A stretch of DNA of 64,000 nucleotides from Dyella_A sp051962475 (lineage in GTDB: Bacteria > Pseudomonadota > Gammaproteobacteria > Xanthomonadales > Rhodanobacteraceae): contig NZ_JBQCCF010000017.1 in the NCBI RefSeq assembly GCF_051962475.1, positions 4,064-68,063 on the forward strand, read 5' to 3'. The translations under genes were made by a program, and so were the position numbers. The notes beneath the pieces are model-generated. The model had not been told where the DNA came from, did not search any database, and worked only from the letters and a program-made list of their open reading frames with translations. Positions 10,201 to 18,075 of this stretch are shown piece by piece (position 1 is the first letter of the stretch; each line of letters begins with the position of its first letter).

Positions 10201-10808
10201 CCGTTGCCTTCGGCCAGCAACGCGCGAGTGGGACCGAAGCCGCGCGGCGCGAGGTCCGGCGGCAGCGTGGTGTCGGTCATGTGCTCGAAGCGGCGCCCGT
10301 CGCTGCGCAGGCGATCGAGCCCGTCCTGGGTGGCCACCCACAGCCGGCCGTCGGGCGTCTGCGCGATCGACCACACTTCGTCGTGCGCGAGGCTGGCCGG
10401 GTCGTCGGCGTCGTGCTGCCAGTTGGTGAAGCCGCCGCTGGCCGGCTCATAGCGGCTCAGTCCGCCCGATACGCCGCCGGCCCAGAGCCGACCGCTGCGA
10501 TCGACGTACAGCGTGTAGACCTGGTTGTTCGGCAGCGAGTGCGGATCGTCCACGTCGTGACGGAACACGGTGAAGCCGACGCCGTCGTAGCGTCCGATGC
10601 CACCGGTGGTGCCGAACCACATCGCACCCTGATGATCCTGCACTACCGTATAGACCATCGGCCCCGGCAGGCCATCGGCCAGGCCGTAGCGGCGGAACTG
10701 GGGTGTGGCCAGCGGCTGGGCCATCTGTGCCGGTGGCTCGGCAGATGCGGCGCTGCCGCTCGAAGGCGTGGCAAACGCCAACATCAGTCCCAGCACCCAC
10801 GACACCAT
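7251..10808 (-). CDS. Hybrid sensor histidine kinase with periplasmic propeller (copy 2)
   Basis: An 1185-residue paralogue of the next gene downstream, with the same architecture: signal peptide, propeller blades (about 35-630), Y_Y_Y domain, single membrane segment, HisKA (His831 in SHEIRTPMTG), HATPase_c and C-terminal receiver (Asp1110). The kinase and receiver halves are almost identical between the copies, while the propeller halves have drifted, as expected after tandem duplication with new sensing specificity. The start has a strong AGGGGGA site. Its stop lies about 90 bp before the start of the second copy, so they are probably co-transcribed. No DNA-binding output domain is present and no response regulator gene lies nearby. 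Confidence 0.9.
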   Translation of the reverse strand: MVSWVLGLMLAFATPSSGSAASAEPPAQMAQPLATPQFRRYGLADGLPGPMVYTVVQDHQGAMWFGTTGGIGRYDGVGFTVFRHDVDDPHSLPNNQVYTLYVDRSGRLWAGGVSGGLSRYEPASGGFTNWQHDADDPASLAHDEVWSIAQTPDGRLWVATQDGLDRLRSDGRRFEHMTDTTLPPDLAPRGFGPTRALLAEGNGRLWIGSERGIYLRSPDGALRRVPIDPAFHGDLSKIWRIEGGGDEVRVATSSGLLRIGPDGVARPVSALLTGLRSMSSVRDARGRLWVGTLNGAWLDDGDGNGRLFTGHSLLPGGLPADGVWQITRDREGGLWFAVADGGVAYLGPGWDGFSRMTHVPDDPTSLATTAAEVVQASRDNRLWVGEVGGIDKLDPATGAVEHVVAHMPESLISMVEDPQGRLWAAGQGALYLVQGDHVQPVDTAPAGLTRPTRLVYSDDGHVYVAAWGEGIFAIDTRTRAITPVPMPDVADVGIVSVFAMHDGDPWYASAAGLMRLDRGRHRMVFVEGVPHRFVMAVAFDRTGFWLAWENGLEHYRYASGHAVSDRVVAVPAEWQRRDILGMRADREDCLWLFAAQGLWRFDPTSGAFTRFGPQDGLLQGEFNNDRTAMLANGMIYGATKGGVVGFSPERLAARPPAIVAPNVFLSAVSVRRRGAARALPVDGQPLTLGWRDRDLRVVARASSFVNPAGNRFRFRLDGFDSGWVDVGPHGEREFAGLGAGDYTLQVMAAAPGGAWGTLATPLAIHVDAPPWDRWWAWLAYAAIAGALAASTALAWRRRLAQRHRIQLAEQQRHLAERANAAKTQFLATLSHEIRTPMTGVIGMAELLLTTPLRPDQSDYAQAMQRSGTMLLKLLNDALDLARIEAGRFVLEPAPFNPRQLLDDVARLVAGQARSKGIAFALELAPDLPSSLLGDALRIEQILLNLVTNAIKFTERGKVTLGAQRTADGVMFSVADTGPGIPEASQSRLFQRFEQEDSPQRRAGSGLGLAICRELVTLMGGSIELESRLAHGSTFRVRLPLRSLSSPVPGAAPPAMSLRVLHVLLVEDDVTVAAVIRGLLERQGHVVTHVGNGLGALVELDAGPFDLLLLDLDLPGVDGFQLARMIRQREPAGDRLPIVAITARSGGDEEQRSREAGMDHFLRKPLSGEQLARAMEVAIAAAALPV

Positions 10809-11043
10809 GAGCTATCCCCCTGCGGACATGCTCGGCCCGAACGATCGAAACCAGCGGCCGGCGGCGCCTTCAAACGAGGCGCGAGCGCACGATCATGCCA
10901 AAAAACGCCGGCGGCCGATCTATCAGAGATTCCTAGCGTCTGCGCGTTGGCTTGCAGCAGCGGCCACCAGGGGTGCGCAGGCGAGACAATCTGTTCCACC
11001 CGCCGCGCTGGAACCGTCATCGCTCTTCGGCCAGACTTTCGCT

Positions 11044-11676
11044 ATGACGTTGCGCCTGCCCGCATGGATCGTCCTCGCCGCCCTTGCGCTCGGTGCCGCC
11101 GCGCCCGCACGCGCGGGCAGCGAGAGCTACCGCTTCGACACCGTGCACAGCCAGGTGCTCTTCAACATCACCCACGACGGCTATTCGCGGCCGTGGGGGC
11201 GCCTGCACATCGCCCGCGGCTGGCTGCGCTTCGATCCCGACCACTGGGAAAACTCCGCCACCGAGCTGGACATCGACCTCGACAGCCTGGACATGGGCGA
11301 CACGGACTGGAACCAGGCCGTGCTCAAGCCTTCGCTGCTCGATGCGACCGGCCACCGCTATGCCCACTTCGTCAGCCGCTCGGTCGAGCGCACCGACGAC
11401 AGCCACGGCGTGATCCACGGCCAGCTCACCCTGCGCGGGGTGACGAAGGCGGTGGATGTGCCGTTCCAGTTCAACCGCCTCGCCCGTACCGTCTACGGCC
11501 TGCACACGGTGGCTGGCTTCTCGGCCACCGCCGTGCTGGATCGACGCGACTTCGGCATCACCGCGTTCGCCAATTCCATCGGTGACCAGGTGCTGGTACG
11601 CATGGAGATCGAGGCGATCCGCGACGACGGCGCAGCACCGGCCACCGCTTCTTCCTCCACCCAGGGATCGCCATGA
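11044..11676 (+). CDS. YceI-family periplasmic protein (first of pair)
   Basis: A 210-residue exported protein with a signal peptide (about 1-22, ending AAPARA) and a YceI lipocalin-like beta barrel: YRFDTVHSQVLFNITHDGYS at the start, LTLRGVTKAV in the middle and FGITAFAN near the end. YceI proteins bind polyisoprenoids or related amphiphiles in the periplasm. The frame is open from 10705, but the ATG at 11044 gives the signal peptide. Its stop overlaps the start of the cytochrome b561 gene by 4 nt, and a second yceI follows, so the three form one unit. Confidence 0.9.
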   Translation: MTLRLPAWIVLAALALGAAAPARAGSESYRFDTVHSQVLFNITHDGYSRPWGRLHIARGWLRFDPDHWENSATELDIDLDSLDMGDTDWNQAVLKPSLLDATGHRYAHFVSRSVERTDDSHGVIHGQLTLRGVTKAVDVPFQFNRLARTVYGLHTVAGFSATAVLDRRDFGITAFANSIGDQVLVRMEIEAIRDDGAAPATASSSTQGSP

Positions 11677-12227
11677 GTCTGCGCAGTACCGACCGCCAGT
11701 GGGGCAGCGTCGCGAAGTTCTTCCACTGGATCATGGCGCTGGCCATCCTGGTCAACGGCGTGTGGGGGCTGCTGATGACCGACATGACGCCGTCGATGAG
11801 CAAGATCAGCGTGTACGCCTGGCACAAGTCGATCGGCCTCACGGTGCTGGCGCTGTTCGCGCTGCGGCTGGTGTGGCGCGCGTTCGACCGTCGCCCGAAG
11901 GATGAACCCGGCCCACGCTGGCAGCAGCTGGCCGCGCATGCGGTGCACGGCGTGCTGTACCTGATGATCGTGGCGCTGCCGCTCACCGGTTGGTGGTTCA
12001 ACTCGCTGCGCGGCTTTCCGCTGCAGTACTTCAAGCTGTTCAACCTGCCGGCCATCGCCGGCAAGAACGAAGAGCTTGCCCATCTCGCGCACGAAGCCCA
12101 TGAGTTGCTGTTCTGGGCGCTGCTGCTGGTGCTGGTGGCGCATGTCGGCGCCGCGCTCAAGCACCACGTGTTTGACAACGACAATGTGCTGCGCCGGATG
12201 CTGCCGTTCGGCCGCCCGCGCAACTGA
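11673..12227 (+). CDS. Cytochrome b561 family protein
   Basis: A 184-residue integral membrane di-haem b protein of the bacterial b561 (CybB) family with four membrane segments. Histidines fitting haem ligands occur at KFFHWIMA, YAWHKSIGL, HAVHGVLYL and HEAHELLFW. It can pass electrons between quinol and periplasmic acceptors. Translationally coupled to the YceI gene before it (ATGA overlap) and followed 26 nt later by another YceI gene; cybB-yceI pairing is common in proteobacteria. Confidence 0.93.
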   Translation: MSLRSTDRQWGSVAKFFHWIMALAILVNGVWGLLMTDMTPSMSKISVYAWHKSIGLTVLALFALRLVWRAFDRRPKDEPGPRWQQLAAHAVHGVLYLMIVALPLTGWWFNSLRGFPLQYFKLFNLPAIAGKNEELAHLAHEAHELLFWALLLVLVAHVGAALKHHVFDNDNVLRRMLPFGRPRN

Positions 12228-12253
12228 TGCCTTCCCTTCCAAGGAGATCGACC

Positions 12254-12802
12254 ATGACGCGTCTCGCCCTGCTTCTGTGCGCCCTCGCCCTGCCCGGTCT
12301 CGCCAGCGCCGCCGACTACACCGTGCAGAGCGTCGGCAGTACGCTCGCCTTCCACGGCAATTTCCAGGGCTCCGGCTTCGACGGCCACTTCGAGAAGTTC
12401 GATGCCGCCATCGCCTACGACGCCGCGCATCTCGACGCGTCGAAGTTCGACGTCACGGTAGACCTCGCCAGCGCCAAGACCGGCGACAACGACCGCGACA
12501 CCGCCCTGCCCGGCAGCGACTTCTTCGACGTCGCCCAGTTTCCCAAGGCGCACTTCGTCACCACCGCGTTCCATCGCAACGGCAACACCGTCACCGCCGA
12601 CGGCAACCTCACCCTGCACGGCGTGACCAAGCCGGTGAGCCTCACGGTGGACTTCAAGCCGACCACCGCCGGCGCCACGCTGGACGTGAAGGGCGCGCTG
12701 AAGCGGCTGGAGTTCGGCGTGGGCGGCGGCGACTACGCCGACACCTCGGTGATCGCCGACGAGGTCACAGTCACCGCGCATTTGAACCTGATCGCGAAAT
12801 AG
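12254..12802 (+). CDS. YceI-family periplasmic protein (second of pair)
   Basis: A 182-residue exported YceI lipocalin-fold protein with a signal peptide ending LASA-AD and the motifs ADYTVQSVGSTLAFHGNFQG, LPGSDFFDVAQFPKAHFVTT and LHGVTKPVSL typical of the family. It probably binds an isoprenoid such as ubiquinone-8 and may work with the neighbouring b561. The start at 12254 has a strong AAGGAG site; an upstream in-frame ATG at 12227 overlapping the b561 stop lacks one and would spoil the signal peptide. Confidence 0.92.
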   Translation: MTRLALLLCALALPGLASAADYTVQSVGSTLAFHGNFQGSGFDGHFEKFDAAIAYDAAHLDASKFDVTVDLASAKTGDNDRDTALPGSDFFDVAQFPKAHFVTTAFHRNGNTVTADGNLTLHGVTKPVSLTVDFKPTTAGATLDVKGALKRLEFGVGGGDYADTSVIADEVTVTAHLNLIAK

Positions 12803-12847
12803 CCGGCGGCCGCCGACGCGTCGGTGCGATGGTTGCAACGACGCGCG

Positions 12848-13000
12848 CTAGCGGGCAGGCGATCCCGGCGGATTCGACGAAGCCGGAGCGGTTTCTGGCC
12901 GCGGCTCCTCATGGATCGCGGCGCGATAGAAGCCCACGCCGATGATCACCAGCAGCGCGATGACGAAGACGATCCAGGCAGTGCGGCGTGACCATTTCAT
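12848..13000 (-). CDS. Small single-pass membrane protein, 50 residues
   Basis: A short frame that reads MKWSRRTAWIVFVIALLVII at its start: a basic cytoplasmic N-terminus, one membrane segment (about 8-24) and a proline/serine-rich tail ending SNPPGSPAR. The positive-inside pattern, a clear hydrophobic run and typical high-GC codon use argue that it is real. It is transcribed against the upstream yceI and in the same direction as the glutaredoxin-like gene, which lies about 90 bp upstream of it. No function is recognised. Confidence 0.55.
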   Translation of the reverse strand: MKWSRRTAWIVFVIALLVIIGVGFYRAAIHEEPRPETAPASSNPPGSPAR

Positions 13001-13088
13001 GGCGGCGGGGCCGGTTGATCGGGACGATCCACTCTGATCGCCACGGCGTGTCGATCATGTGGATGGGTGGCCGCCCGCGGCCGATTCG

Positions 13089-13331
13089 CTAGTCGCGGGT
13101 GGCAGGCGCCAGAAAGCGTCGCACCGCCGCCGCATCGAACGGCCAGTCCAGCTCGCGCCCGTCGCGCGTATCGCGCAGCACCGGCACGCGGGTGCCGTAG
13201 CGTGCTTCCAGTTCGGCGCTGTCGTCTACCCACTCGCTGTCGAAATCCGGCGCGCGCGCCTCGGCCATCACGGCCAAGGCCATATCGCACAGGTGGCAGT
13301 AGTCGCGCTGGTAGAGGATCAGGTGGCTCAT
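13089..13331 (-). CDS. Glutaredoxin-like family protein
   Basis: An 80-residue thioredoxin-fold protein of the glutaredoxin-like (DUF836) type. It starts MSHLILYQRDYCHLCDMA, so the redox CxxC is Cys12-Cys15 (CHLC), and keeps the cis-proline element RVPVLRD (about 48-54) followed by the last strand and helix. It is expected to be a cytoplasmic thiol-disulfide protein, but its partner is unknown. A much longer frame extends upstream through sdaA; the family length fixes this start. It is divergent from sdaA with about 80 bp between. Confidence 0.85.
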   Translation of the reverse strand: MSHLILYQRDYCHLCDMALAVMAEARAPDFDSEWVDDSAELEARYGTRVPVLRDTRDGRELDWPFDAAAVRRFLAPATRD

Positions 13332-13412
13332 CAACACACGCGGGCGTACAGACGCCGGGCCGGCGGGAGCGCCTAGAATAGCGGTCCTTCCCCACTCTTC
13401 CGCAGCGCATTC

Positions 13413-14795
13413 ATGGCCGTCAGCGTTTTCGACCTCTTCAAGATCGGTATCGGTCCCTCGTCCTCGCACACGGTCGGACCGATGCGTGCCGCCGCACGCT
13501 TTGGCGAGCGCTGGCTGGAAGAGAAGGGCGTGCTCGACCGCGTGACGCGCGTGCGCGCCGAACTGTTCGGCTCGCTGGCGATGACCGGCCGCGGCCACGG
13601 CACAGACAAGGCGGTACTGCTGGGGCTGGAAGGTGCGCACCCGGACACGGTCGATCCGGACACGATTCCCGACACGCTGGCGCGCATCCGCAAGACTCAC
13701 CGCATCCGCCTGCTCGGCAAGCACGAGATCGTGTTCGACGAGAAGGCCGACCTGGTGTTCAACAAGCGCCAGAAGCTGCCGTTCCACACCAACGGCATGC
13801 GTTTCTCTGCCTACGACGCGCAGGGCAACGAGCTGGCCACGCGCGACTACTACTCGGTCGGCGGCGGTTTCGTGGTGAACCACGACGAGGCGGCCGAAGA
13901 CCGCATCGTCGCCGATACCACCGAACAGCCCTACCCGTTCTCCAGTGGCGACGAACTGCTCAAGCTGTGCGAACAGCACGGTCTGACCATCGCCCAGCTG
14001 ATGCTGGCCAACGAGAGCGTGTGGCGGCCCGAGGCGGAGACGCGCGCCGGCCTGCTCACCATCTGGCAGGCGATGCAGGATTGCGTGGCGCGCGGCCTGC
14101 GCTCGCCCGGCGTGCTGCCCGGTGGGCTGAAGGTGACGCGCCGGGCCCCGGCGATGGCCGAGGACCTGCGCCGCCAACCCGAGGCCGCGCTGAAGGACCC
14201 GCTGACGATCCTGGACTGGGTCAATCTCTACGCGCTGGCGGTGAACGAGGAGAACGCCGCCGGTGGGCGCGTGGTCACCGCACCGACCAACGGCGCGGCC
14301 GGTATCGTGCCGGCGGTGCTGATGTACTTCCGCCACTTCTGCGCGCGCTTCGACGAGCACGGCGTGGTCGATTTCCTGCTCACCGCCGCCGCGATCGGCA
14401 TTCTGTACAAGGAAAACGCCTCGATCTCCGGCGCCGAGGTGGGCTGTCAGGGTGAGGTGGGCGTGGCCTGCTCGATGGCGGCCGGCGGCCTCACCGCCGC
14501 ACTGGGCGGCAGCATCTGGCAGGTGGAGAACGCCGCCGAGATCGGCATGGAACACAACCTCGGCCTCACCTGCGACCCGATCGGCGGCCTGGTGCAGATC
14601 CCCTGCATCGAGCGCAACGCGATGGGCTCGGTGAAGGCGATCAACGCCAGCCGCATGGCGCTCAAGAGCGACGGCAAGCATCGCGTGTCGCTGGACAAGG
14701 TGATCGCCACCATGCGCGCCACCGGGCGCGACATGAAGGACAAATACAAGGAAACCTCGCGCGGCGGCCTCGCGGTGAACGTGATCGAGTGCTGA
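13413..14795 (+). CDS. sdaA: L-serine ammonia-lyase
   Basis: A 460-residue iron-sulfur L-serine dehydratase converting serine to pyruvate and ammonia. The beta domain begins with FDLFKIGIGPSSSHTVGPM; the alpha domain holds APTNGAAGIVP, the cysteines of GCQGEVGVACSM and NLGLTCDPIGGLVQIPC, which supply the 4Fe-4S cluster ligands. It is the single-chain form, equal in length to E. coli SdaA (454). It is monocistronic, divergent from the glutaredoxin-like gene; a TAGAAT hexamer at 13374-13379 could be its -10 box. Confidence 0.97.
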   Translation: MAVSVFDLFKIGIGPSSSHTVGPMRAAARFGERWLEEKGVLDRVTRVRAELFGSLAMTGRGHGTDKAVLLGLEGAHPDTVDPDTIPDTLARIRKTHRIRLLGKHEIVFDEKADLVFNKRQKLPFHTNGMRFSAYDAQGNELATRDYYSVGGGFVVNHDEAAEDRIVADTTEQPYPFSSGDELLKLCEQHGLTIAQLMLANESVWRPEAETRAGLLTIWQAMQDCVARGLRSPGVLPGGLKVTRRAPAMAEDLRRQPEAALKDPLTILDWVNLYALAVNEENAAGGRVVTAPTNGAAGIVPAVLMYFRHFCARFDEHGVVDFLLTAAAIGILYKENASISGAEVGCQGEVGVACSMAAGGLTAALGGSIWQVENAAEIGMEHNLGLTCDPIGGLVQIPCIERNAMGSVKAINASRMALKSDGKHRVSLDKVIATMRATGRDMKDKYKETSRGGLAVNVIEC

Positions 14796-14866
14796 TAGCG
14801 ATCACGCCCCTGGCGCGTTAGCGGACGCGCCAGGAGCGTGCGGCCAGACGCTGTCTCGTGCAGCGT

Positions 14867-15292
14867 TTACTGCTGCGGAATCAGCACTGGGGCGTGCTGA
14901 TCCTTCAGGAGGAACACCACGAAGCGGGCCGGCTCGGTCTTGCTGGCGTTGCGACCGATGGTGTGGAGGTCGGCTGGTCCTTCGTGGAAGGCCTGTCCCG
15001 GCCCCAGCGTCACCGGCTTTTTGCCGTTCAGGCCCATTTCGATGTGGCCCTCGAGCACGTAGACGAAGGCCTCGGCGTTGTGGCGATGGATCGGGTCGAC
15101 CGAGCCCGGCGGATAGGTCACCAGGATCATCTTGCCTTCCTTGCCCGGGTAGTCCTTCAGCGCCTGGGTCATCAGCTCCGAAACCTGGGCCATCGGTGCA
15201 CCCGAGGCGGGCGCGGCGTGATGCGTCTGGTGTGCGGCCACGGCGCCGGTGGCAAGCAGCAACAGCGGTGCGAATGTCTTCAAGATGCGCAT
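14867..15292 (-). CDS. Secreted cupin-domain protein
   Basis: A 141-residue protein with a signal peptide (about 1-19) and one cupin barrel: motif 1 is seen as PGSVDPIHRHNAEAFVYVLEG (metal ligands His-x-His and Glu) and motif 2 as GQAFHEGPADLHTIGRN. It would be a periplasmic metal-binding cupin of unknown substrate. The next gene upstream on the same strand is the AhpD-like protein, 87 bp away, and a similar pair under a divergent LysR regulator suggests an oxidative or electrophile response role. The function is inferred from fold and context only. Confidence 0.85.
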   Translation of the reverse strand: MRILKTFAPLLLLATGAVAAHQTHHAAPASGAPMAQVSELMTQALKDYPGKEGKMILVTYPPGSVDPIHRHNAEAFVYVLEGHIEMGLNGKKPVTLGPGQAFHEGPADLHTIGRNASKTEPARFVVFLLKDQHAPVLIPQQ

Positions 15293-15379
15293 GGGTGTGT
15301 TCTCTCAGAGTGCCCCGCGCGGAGCGCGGGTCGTGGAAGCGGCGACCGGTACGGCCGTCGGCGTGCCGGTTGGGGAGCG

Positions 15380-15859
15380 TCAGGCCAGGCCGGCCTTGTC
15401 CAGCCCGTAGGCCTTGTCGGCGGAACCGGGGACGCTGGTGAAGGCGACGTTGATGCGGTTCCAGGCGTTGATCGCCATCACCGTGTAGGTGAGCTCGGTG
15501 AGCTCCTTCTCGGAGAACTGCTCGCGCAACTGGGCGTAGAGCTCGTCCGACACACCGTGCGGCGGCAACTGCGTGAGCGCCTCGGTCCAGGCCAGTGCCG
15601 CGCGTTCGCGATCGGAGAACAGCGGCGACTCGCGCCACACCGCCAGGTGATGAATGCGCAGCGGGCGCTCGCCGTGAATCAGCGCCTGCTTCACGTGCAT
15701 GTCCACGCAGAAGGCGCAGCCGTTGAGCTGCGAGGCGCGGATCTCGGCCAGATGGCCGATGGTCGCCCCCACGCCGCTCTGGGCGGCCTGCATGCTGATG
15801 GCCACGAGCTTCTTGAACAGCTCGGGGGCCTGCTGCTGGTAGTCGATTCGCTGGGCCAT
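15380..15859 (-). CDS. Carboxymuconolactone decarboxylase family protein (AhpD-like)
   Basis: A 159-residue cytoplasmic protein of the alkylhydroperoxidase/carboxymuconolactone decarboxylase family. The core is LNGCAFCVDMHVKQAL, i.e. the Cys-x-x-Cys-x3-His active site (CAFCVDMH, about 48-55) of the peroxidase-like branch. The sequence after it (SDRERAALAWTEALTQL and the ELTYTVMAINAWNRINVAF stretch) is typical of the family. It is transcribed divergently from the LysR gene and together with the cupin; LysR is a likely regulator. Confidence 0.92.
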   Translation of the reverse strand: MAQRIDYQQQAPELFKKLVAISMQAAQSGVGATIGHLAEIRASQLNGCAFCVDMHVKQALIHGERPLRIHHLAVWRESPLFSDRERAALAWTEALTQLPPHGVSDELYAQLREQFSEKELTELTYTVMAINAWNRINVAFTSVPGSADKAYGLDKAGLA

Positions 15860-16129
15860 GATTCAAATCCTCGGTAGGTGGGGGATGGGTGGGCTTGGGG
15901 GACGTGTGCGTGGGGGCGAAGACGCGGCTCGCGCTCGGTGACGAGACAGGGCCAGCCTAGGTTCGCGGTGTTCCGCCCGGTAGATCCGGCCACGGGCTCC
16001 TCGTGTTTCTGCGCAGGAAACAATCGCGGCGGTGTCACGAATCTCGCGACCCGGACGTCTGATCGGTGGGGCCGGCTGCTGCCGGCATCGAACGCGCCGC
16101 TGCTGGCGCCGACCTGACCGGAAACGACG

Positions 16130-17170
16130 ATGAACTCCGACGCCCAAGCCCAACTCAACGGCGCCCAGCAGGACGCGCTCGCCGCCACCTTTTCCTCCAG
16201 CTATGCGGGCGTGGTGGCGTTTATCGCCGTGGCGACCGAAGGCAGCTTCGCCCGCGCCGGCGATCGCCTCGGCATCGGCCGCTCCGCGGTCAGCCGCAGC
16301 GTGCAGAAGCTGGAAGCCCAGCTGGGCGCGCGGCTGTTCCAGCGCACCAACCGCCACACCGCGCTGACCCGCGAAGGCGAGCTGTTCTACCGCAACTGCC
16401 ACCCCGGCGTGGAGCGAATCGTGCAGGCGCTGGAAGACATGCGCGAGCTGCGCGAGGGGCCGCCCCGCGGGCAGTTGCGCATCGCCGCCACGAGTAACTT
16501 TGGACGGCGCATCGTGGCGCCGCTGCTGCACGGCTTTCGCGACCGCTATCCACAGATCGCCATCGACCTGACGCTGGACGACCGCGCCATCGACTTCAGC
16601 GCGAACCGGGTCGATCTCGCCTTCCGCGACGGGCGCCTGGAAGACAGCCAGGTGGTGGCCCGGCAACTCATTCCCATGCCGATGCTGGTCTGCGCGGCAC
16701 CCACCTACCGGCAATCCCAAGGGCTGCCGCGGCAAGTGGAAGACCTGCCCGCACACCGCTGCATCACCTCCCGCGCGTCGTCGGGGCGGATGTGCGAGTG
16801 GGAGTTCAGGGTGGGCGGGCGGGTGCAGAGGCTCCTGCCCTCGTCGAGCTGGACGTTCAACGACGACGAGCTGGTGTTGCAGGCGGTCCTCGACGGCCAC
16901 GGCATCGCGCAGCTACCCGGCTACCTGGTCAGCGACCACCTGCGCACCGGTCGCCTGGTGGCTTGCCTCACGCCGTACGCGCCGGACGATCGCGGGCACT
17001 ACCTGTGCTACCTGAGCCGGCTGCAGCTGCCCGCGCGGGTGCGCGTGTTCATCGACTACATGATCACCGCCGTGCGCGCGCTGGACCTGGAATGCGCCAC
17101 CGGCCTCACGCCCATGCCCGACACGACGGCGCGCGCACCACGCGAAGCCGTCGGCGCGGACCGCGGCTGA
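16130..17170 (+). CDS. LysR-family transcriptional regulator
   Basis: A 346-residue LysR regulator with a winged helix-turn-helix about residues 24-85 (FIAVATEGSFARAGDRLGIG then SAVSRSVQKLEAQLGARLFQ) and a two-lobed LysR substrate domain (about 110-315). An unusual N-terminal stretch of some 24 residues precedes the helix-turn-helix. It belongs to the CrgA/PtxR-like branch by the FQRTNRHTALTREGE motif. It lies divergent to the AhpD-like/cupin pair across about 270 bp and upstream of the NmrA-GST genes, so it probably controls one or both sides. Confidence 0.93.
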   Translation: MNSDAQAQLNGAQQDALAATFSSSYAGVVAFIAVATEGSFARAGDRLGIGRSAVSRSVQKLEAQLGARLFQRTNRHTALTREGELFYRNCHPGVERIVQALEDMRELREGPPRGQLRIAATSNFGRRIVAPLLHGFRDRYPQIAIDLTLDDRAIDFSANRVDLAFRDGRLEDSQVVARQLIPMPMLVCAAPTYRQSQGLPRQVEDLPAHRCITSRASSGRMCEWEFRVGGRVQRLLPSSSWTFNDDELVLQAVLDGHGIAQLPGYLVSDHLRTGRLVACLTPYAPDDRGHYLCYLSRLQLPARVRVFIDYMITAVRALDLECATGLTPMPDTTARAPREAVGADRG

Positions 17171-17298
17171 CCCGGCCCGCCGATTGGTGCCTCCGGGGCA
17201 ACACGGTGAGCCCAGCCGCGTTGCTACCGGGCACCGCCGGCCGCGCCTAGCATGCCTTCATCCCGCGCCACTGGCGCCCACGCCCGCGGAGGCTTCCC

Positions 17299-18075
17299 AT
17301 GAAATTCGTCGTCATCGGCGGTACCGGACTGATCGACAGCAAGGTCGTCGAGCGCCTGCGCCGGCGCGGGCACGAGGTGGTGGCCGCCGCGCCATCAACC
17401 GGCATCAACGCGGTTACCGGGCAAGGGCTGGACGCGGCGCTGACGGGCACCGACGTGGTGGTGGACGTGGCCAATTCGCCCTCGTTCGAAGACCAGGCGG
17501 TGCTGGCGTTCTTCGAGAACGCGGGCCGCCATCTTGCCGCCGCAGAACAGCGCGCCGGAGTGAAGCATCACGTGGCGCTGTCGGTGGTGGGCACCGGGCG
17601 GCCGGCCTTTGCCGCGAGCGGCTATATCCGCGCCAAGGCAGCACAGGAGGCGCTGATCCGCGCGGCCGGCATTCCCTACACCATTGTCCAGGCCACGCAG
17701 TTCTTCGAGTTTCTCAGCGCCATCGCCGGCCCAGTCGAGCTGGGCCAGCCGCTGCGCATGTCCAGCGGGCTGATGCAGCCCATCGCCGCCGAGGATGTCG
17801 CCGCCGCGGTGGCCGATTGCGCGCTGGGCGCGCCGGTGCACGGGGCGGTGGAAATCGGCGGCCCGCAGCAGGCACCGATGGCGCAATGGGTGCAGCGGTT
17901 CCTCACCGCCACCGGGGATTCGCGCACGGTCGTGGCGGATCCGCAGGAGCCGTATTTCGGTGCAGTGCTGGAAGCCGGCACGCTGCTCCCTGGCGAGGGC
18001 GCGATGCTGGGCAGGCAGGATTTCGACACCTGGTTCGCCCGCTGGGCACGCGATCGCCGCGGAGCGGCGGCGTGA
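17299..18075 (+). CDS. NmrA-like NAD(P)-binding protein
   Basis: A 258-residue Rossmann-fold protein of the atypical short-chain dehydrogenase / NmrA group. The N-terminal MKFVVIGGTGLIDSKVVERL holds the dinucleotide-binding GGTGLI loop. The middle VKHHVALSVVGTG and GYIRAKAAQEALIRAAG resemble the SDRa5 family, whose members act as NAD(P)H sensors or quinone-type reductases; the catalytic Tyr-Lys is replaced by YIRAK. Its last codons overlap the GTG start of the glutathione S-transferase gene by 4 nt, so they are coupled. Confidence 0.88.
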   Translation: MKFVVIGGTGLIDSKVVERLRRRGHEVVAAAPSTGINAVTGQGLDAALTGTDVVVDVANSPSFEDQAVLAFFENAGRHLAAAEQRAGVKHHVALSVVGTGRPAFAASGYIRAKAAQEALIRAAGIPYTIVQATQFFEFLSAIAGPVELGQPLRMSSGLMQPIAAEDVAAAVADCALGAPVHGAVEIGGPQQAPMAQWVQRFLTATGDSRTVVADPQEPYFGAVLEAGTLLPGEGAMLGRQDFDTWFARWARDRRGAAA

